Assembly: GCF_003201875.1 (NCBI RefSeq)
Contig: NZ_QJKD01000004.1
Span: 248,001 to 312,000 of the forward strand
DNA: 64,000 nucleotides
Reading direction: 5' to 3'
Source: Hungatella effluvii
GTDB taxonomy: Bacteria; Bacillota; Clostridia; Lachnospirales; Lachnospiraceae
A program made the translations under genes and the position numbers. The notes under the pieces are model-generated. The model made no database searches and had not been told where the DNA came from. It saw only the letters and a program-made list of their open reading frames with translations. Below are positions 53,531 to 62,026 of the stretch, piece after piece. The stretch's first letter is position 1. Every line of letters starts with the position of its first letter.

Positions 53531-54490
53531 ATGGCAAGGTACATATTAAAAAGATTACTCTGGATGATTCCAATTGTTCTTGGCGTGGCAGTCATTGTAT
53601 TTACACTGATGTCCTTCTGCCCGGGGGATCCGGCCGCAATTATACTTGGCTCCTCGGCAACAGAAGCAGATCTGGCGGCCATGCGTGATGAGCTTGGGTT
53701 AAATCATTCCTATCTTGTGAGGCTGGGAACATTTTTAAGTGATACGTTTATTCATTTTGATCTTGGAAAATCGTGGATTACGCAGACGAGTATCAGCGCA
53801 GCCATCGCAGAGCGGCTTCCGAGAACCATGATGCTGACCATAGCAACCCTGGGGCTCTCGATTCTGATCGGAATTCCTCTCGGAATTATGGCCGCTATTA
53901 ATCAGGGAAAATGGAAGGACAACTTCTGCATGGGATTTGCACTGCTTGGCGTCTCGATTCCGGATTTCTGGCTGGCACTTCTGCTTATTATCCTGTTTTC
54001 CGTAAAGCTGGGGTGGCTGCCCGCTATGGGAATAGGCGGAGTTAAATACTATATTCTTCCTGCACTGGCAGGATGCATGGGCGGAATAGCCACCCTTGCC
54101 CGTCAGACCCGTTCCAGTATGCTGGATGTGATTCGAGCAGACTACATCACGACAGCGAGGTCGAAGGGCGTGCCGGAGTTTCGTGTGATTACAGGCCATG
54201 CGTTAAAAAATGCCATGATACCGATTATCACAATTATCGGTACCCATTTTGGAAAAATGCTGGGCGGCGCCATGGTAATTGAAACAATCTTCTCTATTCC
54301 GGGAATGGGGTCTTATATCGTCACGGGGGTTAATTCCCGGGATTATCCGGTTGTACAGGTCGCGGCTATCTTTTTGGCAATTGTATTCAGTATCTGTATG
54401 CTGGGAGTAGATTTAATCTATGCAGCGGTAGATCCGAGAATTAAGGCACAGTATGGGAAAAAGAAAAGGAAGGTGAAGGCAGATGACTGA
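53531..54490 (+). CDS. ABC transporter permease, DppB/OppB type
   Basis: This 319-aa membrane protein has six membrane segments and the typical end (VNSRDYPVVQVAAIFLAIVF, DLIYAAVDPRI) of the DppB family. It starts with MARYILKRLLWMIPIVLGVAVIVF, a family signature. It overlaps the following permease gene by 8 bases. Confidence 0.93.
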   Translation: MARYILKRLLWMIPIVLGVAVIVFTLMSFCPGDPAAIILGSSATEADLAAMRDELGLNHSYLVRLGTFLSDTFIHFDLGKSWITQTSISAAIAERLPRTMMLTIATLGLSILIGIPLGIMAAINQGKWKDNFCMGFALLGVSIPDFWLALLLIILFSVKLGWLPAMGIGGVKYYILPALAGCMGGIATLARQTRSSMLDVIRADYITTARSKGVPEFRVITGHALKNAMIPIITIIGTHFGKMLGGAMVIETIFSIPGMGSYIVTGVNSRDYPVVQVAAIFLAIVFSICMLGVDLIYAAVDPRIKAQYGKKKRKVKADD

Positions 54491-55367
54491 AGCAGCAGCT
54501 GTTCAGACAAAGGTCAGGGTCAGAAAGAACTCTGAATTTATGCGGATTTTAAAGCAGTTAAGCTACAATAAGCTGGCCATGTTCGGAGCCATTGTGTTTG
54601 TGGCGGAGCTGGTGCTTGTCCTTTTCGCCCCACTGATCGCCCCATATGGATACGCGGACATGGACATGACAGTCGTTTCTCAGGGACCATCGCTGGCCCA
54701 TTTATGCGGAACCGATGATCTGGGAAGAGATATTTTCAGCCGACTTCTGTATGGCGGCCGCTATTCCATAACCATGGGAATCTTCAGCATCGGAATCTCT
54801 GCGACGCTGGGGGTTATCATCGGATCCATCGCCGGTTATTTTGGCGGCCAGGCGGATAATATTATTATGAGAGTACTCGATGTGATTCAGTCACTGCCGG
54901 GTATGCTGCTCACTATCGTGATTTCTGCGGTACTTGGCTCCGGCTATTTAAATACGATTCTGGCGCTGTCTGTAAATGGAATTCCGGGACAGGCCAGGAT
55001 GCTGCGGGCTCAGATGCTGCGGGTCAGAGACAGCGAGTACATAGAAGCGGCCAGGTCTATTAATTGCAGCAGATTCCGAATCATTGTAAAACATTTGATT
55101 CCTAACTCATTTTCACCGCTGATTGTCCAGGCCACCATGGGTGTGGCAAATATGATTATTATGGCAGCCGGCTTAAGCTTTATCGGTCTTGGAGTACAGC
55201 CTCCGGCTCCGGAATGGGGGGCCATGCTTTCCAGCTCCAGACAGTTTATCAGGTCCAGCCCGCATATGGTAATCTTTCCGGGACTTGCGATTGCGATTAC
55301 AATTCTTTCCCTTAACTTAATGGGAGATGGCCTTCGCGATGCACTGGATCCCAAGCTGAAACGTTAA
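54483..55367 (+). CDS. ABC transporter permease, DppC/OppC type
   Basis: This 294-aa permease pairs with the DppB homologue. It has the DppC-family motifs (GTDDLGRDIFSRLLYGGRYS and SFIGLGVQPPAPEWGAML). Confidence 0.93.
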   Translation: MTEAAAVQTKVRVRKNSEFMRILKQLSYNKLAMFGAIVFVAELVLVLFAPLIAPYGYADMDMTVVSQGPSLAHLCGTDDLGRDIFSRLLYGGRYSITMGIFSIGISATLGVIIGSIAGYFGGQADNIIMRVLDVIQSLPGMLLTIVISAVLGSGYLNTILALSVNGIPGQARMLRAQMLRVRDSEYIEAARSINCSRFRIIVKHLIPNSFSPLIVQATMGVANMIIMAAGLSFIGLGVQPPAPEWGAMLSSSRQFIRSSPHMVIFPGLAIAITILSLNLMGDGLRDALDPKLKR

Positions 55368-55388
55368 GAAAATGGAGGAACAGAGCGT

Positions 55389-56390
55389 ATGTCGGAAGTA
55401 ATGAGTCAAAGAAAGCCATTTCTGGAAGTAAAAGATCTTGTTGTGGAATATTTTACGAAAGAACAGACGGTTCATGCCGTAAATGGTGTTTCGTTTCAAT
55501 TGGAAAAGGGCAGAACACTGGGGCTGGTAGGAGAAACGGGGGCAGGTAAAACCTCTATAGCAAAATCAATCCTGCGGATTCTGCCGGATGTAGGCGCCCG
55601 GATTGCCGGAGGTGAAGTGTGGCTGGAAGGTGAAAATCTCATCGGATTATCAGAAGAAAAGATGAGAAGTATCCGCGGTAAAAAGATATCGATGATTTTT
55701 CAGGACCCAATGACCGCGTTAAATCCGGTTCAGAGGGTGGGGGATCAGATCGCGGAGGTCGTGTCCTTACACAACAGCGGAACCAAAGAAAGCTTTAAGA
55801 AACGGGCAGAGGATATGCTTGAGATGGTAGGAATCCCCAGGGAACGTTACCCGGATTATCCCCATCAGTTCTCCGGAGGGATGAAGCAGAGGGTGGTGAT
55901 TGCGATCGCCCTGGCCTGTAATCCCGAGCTTCTGCTTGCTGATGAGCCGACGACGGCACTGGATGTGACGATTCAGGCCCAGGTACTTAAACTGATTGGC
56001 CAGTTAAAGGAGCAGATTCATACATCCATGATACTGATTACACATGATATGGGTGTGGTAGCCACTCACTGCGATGAGGTCGCTGTAGTCTATGGAGGAA
56101 ATATCATAGAGTACGGCAGCAGGGAGCAGATTTTTGACCATCCGTCTCACCCGTATACCATCGGCCTGTTTGGTGCCATTCCGAATATGAATGAGGATGA
56201 AGAGTGGCTGCATCCCATCGATGGCCTTCCGCCGGATCCGGCAAATTTACCGGAGGGCTGCTCGTTCCATCCCCGCTGTAAATACGCCACGGAGGAGTGC
56301 AGACACGGGGAGACGGGGATGCAGACAACCTCGGATGGACATGAGTGCCGCTGCTGTCATGCGGATACGGTTTTGATAGGGGAGGCATAG
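55389..56390 (+). CDS. ABC transporter ATPase, DppD/OppD type
   Basis: This 333-aa ATPase has Walker A GETGAGKTS, signature FSGGMKQR, Walker B LLADEPTTALD and the C-terminal Cys-rich extension of DppD (SFHPRCKYATEECRHGE), which can carry an iron-sulfur cluster. It energises the transporter together with the next ATPase. Confidence 0.93.
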   Translation: MSEVMSQRKPFLEVKDLVVEYFTKEQTVHAVNGVSFQLEKGRTLGLVGETGAGKTSIAKSILRILPDVGARIAGGEVWLEGENLIGLSEEKMRSIRGKKISMIFQDPMTALNPVQRVGDQIAEVVSLHNSGTKESFKKRAEDMLEMVGIPRERYPDYPHQFSGGMKQRVVIAIALACNPELLLADEPTTALDVTIQAQVLKLIGQLKEQIHTSMILITHDMGVVATHCDEVAVVYGGNIIEYGSREQIFDHPSHPYTIGLFGAIPNMNEDEEWLHPIDGLPPDPANLPEGCSFHPRCKYATEECRHGETGMQTTSDGHECRCCHADTVLIGEA

Positions 56391-56391
56391 G

Positions 56392-57345
56392 ATGGAACCG
56401 GTTATTGAAGTGAAAAATTTAAAGAAATATTTTCCGACTGCTAACGGTATCCTGCATGCGGTAGACGATGTGTCACTTACCATACACAGAGGAAAAACGC
56501 TGGGAGTCGTAGGGGAATCCGGATGCGGGAAATCTACATTGGGAAGAACGATTATTCATTTACAGGAGCGTACAGCGGGACAGATCTTTTTGTCTGGAAA
56601 AGATATCTCTGACCTAAAAGGTAAAGAACTGACCAGAGCCCGTGAGAAGATGCAGATAATTTTTCAGGACCCATATTCTTCGCTTGATCCTCGAAAGACG
56701 GTGGATGCCACGATCCGTGAACCGTTGGTCGTTTCAAAAAGATACAAAAAAAATGAGATAGATGATGTAACTGCGGAACTGATGGAACTGGTTGGAATCG
56801 ACAACCGGCTTAGAATGTCGTATCCTCATGAGCTGGACGGCGGGCGGAGACAGCGCGTGGGAATTGCCCGTGCACTCGCCTTAAATCCTGATTTTGTCGT
56901 GTGCGATGAGCCTGTTTCCGCGCTGGATGTCTCCATTCAGGCCCAGGTTTTAAATCTGCTGAAAAAGCTTCAGCAGCAGAAAGGGCTGACCTATATGTTT
57001 GTCACCCACAATCTGTCGGTAGTAAAACATATATCCGATGATATCTGTGTGATGTACCTCGGGCAGGTAGTGGAGCTCTGCCCGTCAAAAGAACTGTTTA
57101 AGAGTCCGCTGCATCCCTATACGAAAGCGCTGCTTTCAGCAATTCCCTCTGTAGATATTCACAATCCAAATAAACCCGAGATTCTGAAGGGGGAGCTGTC
57201 CTCCCCGATTAATCCGAAGCCGGGGTGCCGATTTGCAACCAGGTGCAGATATGCTGCGGAGGCGTGCAGACAGCCCCAGAATATGGAGGAGGTTACTCCG
57301 GGACACTTTGTGACATGCTGCAGAGTAAAGGAAGTGCAGAAGTGA
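56392..57345 (+). CDS. ABC transporter ATPase, DppF/OppF type
   Basis: This 317-aa ATPase has Walker A GESGCGKST, Walker B FVVCDEPVSALD and the C-terminal CxxR cysteine motif (CRFATRCRYAAEAC). The signature reads LDGGRRQR instead of LSGGQRQR, a variant that also occurs in some clostridial DppF-type proteins as far as I recall. It is separated from DppD by one base. Confidence 0.92.
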   Translation: MEPVIEVKNLKKYFPTANGILHAVDDVSLTIHRGKTLGVVGESGCGKSTLGRTIIHLQERTAGQIFLSGKDISDLKGKELTRAREKMQIIFQDPYSSLDPRKTVDATIREPLVVSKRYKKNEIDDVTAELMELVGIDNRLRMSYPHELDGGRRQRVGIARALALNPDFVVCDEPVSALDVSIQAQVLNLLKKLQQQKGLTYMFVTHNLSVVKHISDDICVMYLGQVVELCPSKELFKSPLHPYTKALLSAIPSVDIHNPNKPEILKGELSSPINPKPGCRFATRCRYAAEACRQPQNMEEVTPGHFVTCCRVKEVQK

Positions 57346-58133
57346 TGCCTGTGTACGTGGTATTTCTGACTGTCAGCTTTCTCGCTTCCATTGTGGGAGC
57401 CATCTGCGGTATTGGCGGCGGTGTGATTATAAAACCCGTGCTGGATGCCTTCGGAGTGCTTGATGTATCGGCAATCAGCTTCCTTTCGGGCTGCACGGTC
57501 CTTGCCATGAGCGTGTATTCCGTGGGACGTAATAAGATAGCCGGTACATTGTCCGTGGACATGTCGACAGGAACGCCTCTGGCAGCAGGTGCTGCTGTTG
57601 GGGGCGTTGTGGGGAAATATATGTTTCAGGGAGTCAGGCAGATGTTTGAAAATCAGAATACTGTGGGTGCGGTGCAGGCAGCCTGTCTGATGACTCTGAC
57701 ATTGGGAACCTTAATTTATACGCTGAAAAAGAGCCGTATTAAGACACATTATTTAAAAAGTGTTCCGGCCTGTCTTGCAATCGGCCTGTTTTTAGGTGTT
57801 TTATCGTCTTTTCTCGGAATTGGGGGCGGACCCATCAATCTGGTAATTCTGTTTTACTTTTTTTCCATGACCACGAAAGTGGCTGCACAGAATTCTTTAT
57901 ATATAATCCTGTTCTCACAGGTAACAAGCCTCGTCGTATCTGTTTTTACAGGAACGGTGCCGCCGGTGGAATGGGGGATACTGGCCGGTATGGTGGTCTG
58001 CGGCGTCCTGGGCGGTATTACCGGGCGCTGGTTTAATAAAAGGATGAACGACCGGATGGTCGATAAGCTGTTTATGATTCTTATGGTGATGATTATCTTT
58101 ATAAATATCTATAATATTTTCTATTATGCATAA
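57345..58133 (+). CDS. TauE/SafE-family sulfite or sulfonate exporter
   Basis: This 262-aa membrane protein has eight or so hydrophobic segments and twin TauE/SafE Gly-rich repeats (ICGIGGGVIIKPVLDAFG and FLGIGGGPINLVILFYF). Start: ATG at 57345, overlapping the DppF stop (TGATG); the frame extends upstream but inside the ATPase gene. It is the last gene of the sulfatase operon and could export the sulfate or sulfite set free by the sulfatases. Confidence 0.88.
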   Translation: MPVYVVFLTVSFLASIVGAICGIGGGVIIKPVLDAFGVLDVSAISFLSGCTVLAMSVYSVGRNKIAGTLSVDMSTGTPLAAGAAVGGVVGKYMFQGVRQMFENQNTVGAVQAACLMTLTLGTLIYTLKKSRIKTHYLKSVPACLAIGLFLGVLSSFLGIGGGPINLVILFYFFSMTTKVAAQNSLYIILFSQVTSLVVSVFTGTVPPVEWGILAGMVVCGVLGGITGRWFNKRMNDRMVDKLFMILMVMIIFINIYNIFYYA

Positions 58134-58274
58134 TGGAAAATGCGTTGTAGAACCGCTGGAAATACAGTATAATTAATACGCCCGGCTCATCTGCACCTAC
58201 AACACGCAGCGCCGGTAAATCCCCCGAAACTGTTCCGGCACAGTTTTGGAATCAAGGAAAGACGGGTATCTGCT

Positions 58275-58616
58275 ATGGCGTTTAAGACGAAGAAAGATTT
58301 AATTAAGTACTGTCTGACTTATCCGGACGTTTACGAGGACTATCCGTTTCACGATACGGAATGGGCTGTGATCCGGCACAGGAAGAATAAAAAGGTATTT
58401 GCATGGATCTATACGCGTGAGGAAAAGACCTGTGTGAATGTAAAATGTGATCCCGAATGGACTGAATTCTGGAGAAATGCATTTCCGGGCGTTCTGCCCG
58501 GGTACCATCTTAATAAGAAGTACTGGAATACGATTTTACTGGATGGTACGGTCCCGGATCCGGATATAAAAAGAATGATTGGTGAGAGCTTTGATCTGAC
58601 AATGGAAAAGCGATGA
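58275..58616 (+). CDS. MmcQ/YjbR-family DNA-binding-like protein
   Basis: This 113-aa protein has the MmcQ/YjbR pattern (CLTYPDVYEDYPFHDTEWAVIRHRKNKKVFAWIY, then VNVKCDPEW and GVLPGYHLNKKYWNTILLDGTVPD). The fold is a DNA-binding-like double wing; the biological role is not established. It has a terminator directly after it. Confidence 0.88.
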   Translation: MAFKTKKDLIKYCLTYPDVYEDYPFHDTEWAVIRHRKNKKVFAWIYTREEKTCVNVKCDPEWTEFWRNAFPGVLPGYHLNKKYWNTILLDGTVPDPDIKRMIGESFDLTMEKR

Positions 58617-58648
58617 GGCAGGCAGACCCTGTATCATCGCTTTTCATT
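58607..58648 (+). terminator. Terminator after the MmcQ/YjbR gene
   Basis: AAGCGATGA at the end of the gene pairs with TCATCGCTT further on, followed by TTC. Confidence 0.6.
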
Positions 58649-58815
58649 GCTGAAATGCCTTCTCCCGCCGCTATCGGCTTTTGAATATGAAAATATTACA
58701 CCCTTTTAGAAATTTAGTCTCTGTTTTTTCCATATAACCGATGGTAGAATTTAACTATCAAATGAAAAGCGCGCGCAGAGAGTTGAATATAAGACAAAAC
58801 AGGGAGGTTTCAATC

Positions 58816-60114
58816 ATGAAGCATAAATTAGTATCGGTGGTACTGGCGGCGGCCATGCTGGCATCGTCTTTAACAGGCTGTGGTTCCAAAGCGGAGACAA
58901 CCGCAAAAAATGACAGCGGCGCCATTACATTAAAAGTATTTTCCAACCTGCCGGACAGAAAAAATGGTCAGGGCCTGGTGGAACAGATGATTATCGATGA
59001 CTACATGAAGGAAAATACGAATGTGAAAATTGAAGTGGAAGCTCTGGACGAGGAAGCGTATAAGACGAAGTTCAAGGCATACTCCATGGAAGGCATGCCG
59101 GACGTCGTCAGTATCTGGGGACAGCCGTCCTTCCTGGACGAGGTGCTGGATGCGGGAGTGCTTGCTGAGCTAAATGAGGCAGACTATGCGGATTATGGCT
59201 TTATCTCCGGTTCCCTGGAAGGCTTTAAGAAAGATGGCAAGCTGTATGGCCTTCCCAGAAACACAGACGTGGCCGGCTTCTATTATAATGAGAAAATGTT
59301 TAAGGACAACGGCTGGGAAGTACCCGCTGCGTATGATGAATTATTAGACCTGGCTCAGAAAATCAGCGGCGCGGGGATTACACCGCTGGCCATGGACGGC
59401 GGAGACGGCTGGCCGATGGCAATCTATCTGTCTGATATCCTCTTTAAACTGACCGGCGACTATACGGGCATTGTCAGCAACGCTGTGAGCACAGGGGACT
59501 TCACGGACCCGGCATTCAAACAGGCGACAGAGATTTTAAAAGAGACAGCGGACGCCGGCCTGTTCCAGAATGGTTACGATTCCCAGGATTACGGAACGGC
59601 CATGAACTTATTTACCAACGGCCAGGCAGCCATGTTCTACATGGGAAGCTGGGAGGCTTCCATGGCCATGAACGAAGACATCCCGGAAGAGGTCAGAACC
59701 AATATCAGAGTCTTCACCATGCCAACGATTGCCGGCGGAAAAGGTGCCGCTACAGATATTGCGGCGTGGAACGGCGGCGGTTATGCGGTGTCTGCGAAAT
59801 CAGAGGTAAAAGAAGAGGCGATCAAGTTCTTAAACTATATGTATCAGCCGGATAAGTTATCCAAGTATGGCTGGGAGAATGGTGTAGGCATGTCGGCGCA
59901 GGATCAGACCAGCTACATGAGCGGGAAAGAGACGAAGCTTCAGATGCAGTTCGTAGAAGCAGTAAACGGGGCCTCCAGGGTATCCGGGACACCGGTCAAT
60001 GACTGCGGCCCTTCCGCATTCAAGACCAGCATTGAAAGTGAAATCCAGAGCGTTTCCAACGGCACAATCACCGTGGATGAGTTCCTTTCTAAAATCGGCG
60101 AAGCATGCAAATAA
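58816..60114 (+). CDS. Carbohydrate ABC transporter substrate-binding lipoprotein (family 1)
   Basis: This lipoprotein of about 432 aa starts at ATG 58816 with GGGAGG upstream; an upstream ATG (58741) lacks a site. Signal peptide and lipobox (SSLTGCGSK) are followed by a family 1 solute-binding domain (GMPDVVSIWGQPSFLDE, NTDVAGFYYNEKMFKDNGW, MFYMGSWEASM). It begins a second sugar operon with two permeases and a two-component system. Ligand is unknown. Confidence 0.93.
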   Translation: MKHKLVSVVLAAAMLASSLTGCGSKAETTAKNDSGAITLKVFSNLPDRKNGQGLVEQMIIDDYMKENTNVKIEVEALDEEAYKTKFKAYSMEGMPDVVSIWGQPSFLDEVLDAGVLAELNEADYADYGFISGSLEGFKKDGKLYGLPRNTDVAGFYYNEKMFKDNGWEVPAAYDELLDLAQKISGAGITPLAMDGGDGWPMAIYLSDILFKLTGDYTGIVSNAVSTGDFTDPAFKQATEILKETADAGLFQNGYDSQDYGTAMNLFTNGQAAMFYMGSWEASMAMNEDIPEEVRTNIRVFTMPTIAGGKGAATDIAAWNGGGYAVSAKSEVKEEAIKFLNYMYQPDKLSKYGWENGVGMSAQDQTSYMSGKETKLQMQFVEAVNGASRVSGTPVNDCGPSAFKTSIESEIQSVSNGTITVDEFLSKIGEACK

Positions 60115-60141
60115 CGAACAGAGAAAAAGTGTAAGCTGATT

Positions 60142-60171
60142 ACGGCCGCCGGAGAACAAACCGGCGGCTGT
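60142..60171 (+). promoter_or_regulatory. Intercistronic hairpin between binding protein and permeases
   Basis: GCCGCCGG (60145-60152) pairs with CCGGCGGC (60161-60168), plus three more pairs on the outside. No T run. Such hairpins often protect the upstream mRNA and give more binding protein than permease. Confidence 0.6.
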
Positions 60172-60193
60172 AACTTTCAGAAAGGGGAAGTTT

Positions 60194-61111
60194 ATGAAAA
60201 AATTATACAGCAACAAACTGGTCATCCTAAGCCTTGTCCTTCCGGGCCTGCTGTTGTTCGTGTTTGCGATTCTGGCTCCCATTTGCCTCAGTGTCTATTA
60301 CGGATTTACAGACTACTCCGGAATAGGTTCCTGCAATTATATCGGACTGGAGAATTATCACAGACTGATGAAGGATCAGGTTTTCTGGACCTCCCTTAAG
60401 AATTCGCTCCTTTTAGCCATTGGCTTTATCTGCATTCAGCATCCGCTGGCGCTGATCGTGGCGGCAGTGCTGGATAAGCTGGGAGGACGGGGAGAAGGTT
60501 TTTTCCGCTGCGTGTACTTTGTGCCCAATGTTATCTCCGTAGCGGTTATCGCATACCTGTGGAAATTTATCTATAATCCCGATTTCGGCCTGTTAAACAA
60601 TATCATCAAGCTGTTCGGCGGAGACGGCGGAATCAACTGGCTCAGCCAGGGCAGGGCTATCTGGTCGGTACTGATCGTGCTGATCTGGCATGGATTCGGA
60701 TGGGGAATGTTAATTTACTACACGGGAATCAAAAATATAGATCCCACCCTGTATGAGGCAGCGGCCATTGACGGGGCCAACCAGAAAACCACATTTATGC
60801 GGATCACCCTTCCGCTGATGAAGCCGGTGATTCAGGTAAATGTGACCATGGCGGTCATATCCGCATTAAAACAGATGGAGACCGTATACCTGCTTACCAA
60901 CGGCGGACCCGGCAACAGCACGCAGTTTGCGGCGAATTACTTATATCAGCAGGCGTTTAAAGCGTTCAAGTATGGCTACGGCAATGCCATCGGCGTTATT
61001 TTCATCATCATCTGCCTGGTAGTTACCATTTTACTGAACACCGTTTTCGCAGACCGCGATGAAGATGCGGGAAGGAAAAACGGATTGAACAGAAGGAGGG
61101 CGAAATCATGA
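60194..61111 (+). CDS. Sugar ABC transporter permease, MalF/UgpA type
   Basis: This 305-aa permease has six membrane segments and the EAA loop (LYEAAAIDGANQKTTFMRITLP). AAAGGGG is the ribosome site. It overlaps the next permease by four bases (ATGA). Confidence 0.92.
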   Translation: MKKLYSNKLVILSLVLPGLLLFVFAILAPICLSVYYGFTDYSGIGSCNYIGLENYHRLMKDQVFWTSLKNSLLLAIGFICIQHPLALIVAAVLDKLGGRGEGFFRCVYFVPNVISVAVIAYLWKFIYNPDFGLLNNIIKLFGGDGGINWLSQGRAIWSVLIVLIWHGFGWGMLIYYTGIKNIDPTLYEAAAIDGANQKTTFMRITLPLMKPVIQVNVTMAVISALKQMETVYLLTNGGPGNSTQFAANYLYQQAFKAFKYGYGNAIGVIFIIICLVVTILLNTVFADRDEDAGRKNGLNRRRAKS

Positions 61112-61953
61112 ATCAAACGGATAAAAGAACGTTTTCCTGGAAAAAAACGCTTCTTTGGGTGGTGCTGATTCTTGTGGCGGTCGTTCAGATCTTCCCCTTA
61201 ATCTGGCTGGCAGATTTTTCCCTGGCAAGCAGCAATGAGATGTTTACCAGCGGACTTCTCGTAATCCCGAAGAAGATCCAGTGGGGGAATTATGTTAAAG
61301 CTTTTATAGATGGTCATTTTCTGCTATACTTAAAAAATAGTATCCTGATAAACGGACTGGCGGTCATCCTGGTGCTTCTCGTATCGATTATGGCAGGCTT
61401 CGCATGCCGCAGAATGAACTGGAAATTAAGGGGCCTTGTGAAGACGCTTCTGCTTATGGGGATGATGATTCCCATTCATGCGACGCTGCTTCCTAATTAT
61501 AAGATATTCAATCAGCTGGGACTGACCGATACCATCTGGGCGCTGCTGATACCGTACGTGGCATTTTCGCTTCCTCAGGGACTGTTTTTGATGTCCAGCT
61601 TCATGGAATCCATTCCGGTAGAGCTGGAGGAGGCGGCGGTTATGGACGGATGTGGGATCTACCGGATCGTTTTCCGGATTATTACGCCCATGATGAAATC
61701 GTCCATTGCCACGGTGTCGATCATGACGTTTCTGAACAACTGGAATGAATTTATGATGGCCAGCACCTACTTGAGTTCGCCGAAATGGAAGACGCTTCCG
61801 TTCTCGGTACTGGAGTTTACCGGCCAGTATTCTTCCAATTACGCCGTGCAGTTTGCGGTTATGGCTCTGACAGCAGCGCCGGCAGTAATTGTATATATTC
61901 TGCTGAATAAACATATTACGAAAGGTGTGGCTATGGGAGCGGTCAAAGGCTAG
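61108..61953 (+). CDS. Sugar ABC transporter permease, MalG/UgpE type
   Basis: This 281-aa permease has the EAA loop (ELEEAAVMDGCGIYRIVFRI) and the family end GVAMGAVKG. Its ATG overlaps the previous stop. No ATPase gene is nearby, so a shared ATPase is likely, as in the first sugar operon. Confidence 0.92.
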   Translation: MNQTDKRTFSWKKTLLWVVLILVAVVQIFPLIWLADFSLASSNEMFTSGLLVIPKKIQWGNYVKAFIDGHFLLYLKNSILINGLAVILVLLVSIMAGFACRRMNWKLRGLVKTLLLMGMMIPIHATLLPNYKIFNQLGLTDTIWALLIPYVAFSLPQGLFLMSSFMESIPVELEEAAVMDGCGIYRIVFRIITPMMKSSIATVSIMTFLNNWNEFMMASTYLSSPKWKTLPFSVLEFTGQYSSNYAVQFAVMALTAAPAVIVYILLNKHITKGVAMGAVKG

Positions 61954-62026
61954 GCGCGCTCAAAAAAAGGCGGCTGGTTTAACCGGTGGAACACCCGGAT
62001 CAGAATGATTATAAGGAAGTACGGCT

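Noticed and set aside
56830..56860. Inactive DppF ATPase because of LDGGR in place of LSGGQ
   Set aside because: Walker A, Walker B and the catalytic Glu are intact, and I recall this variant in functional-looking clostridial proteins, so loss of function is not supported.
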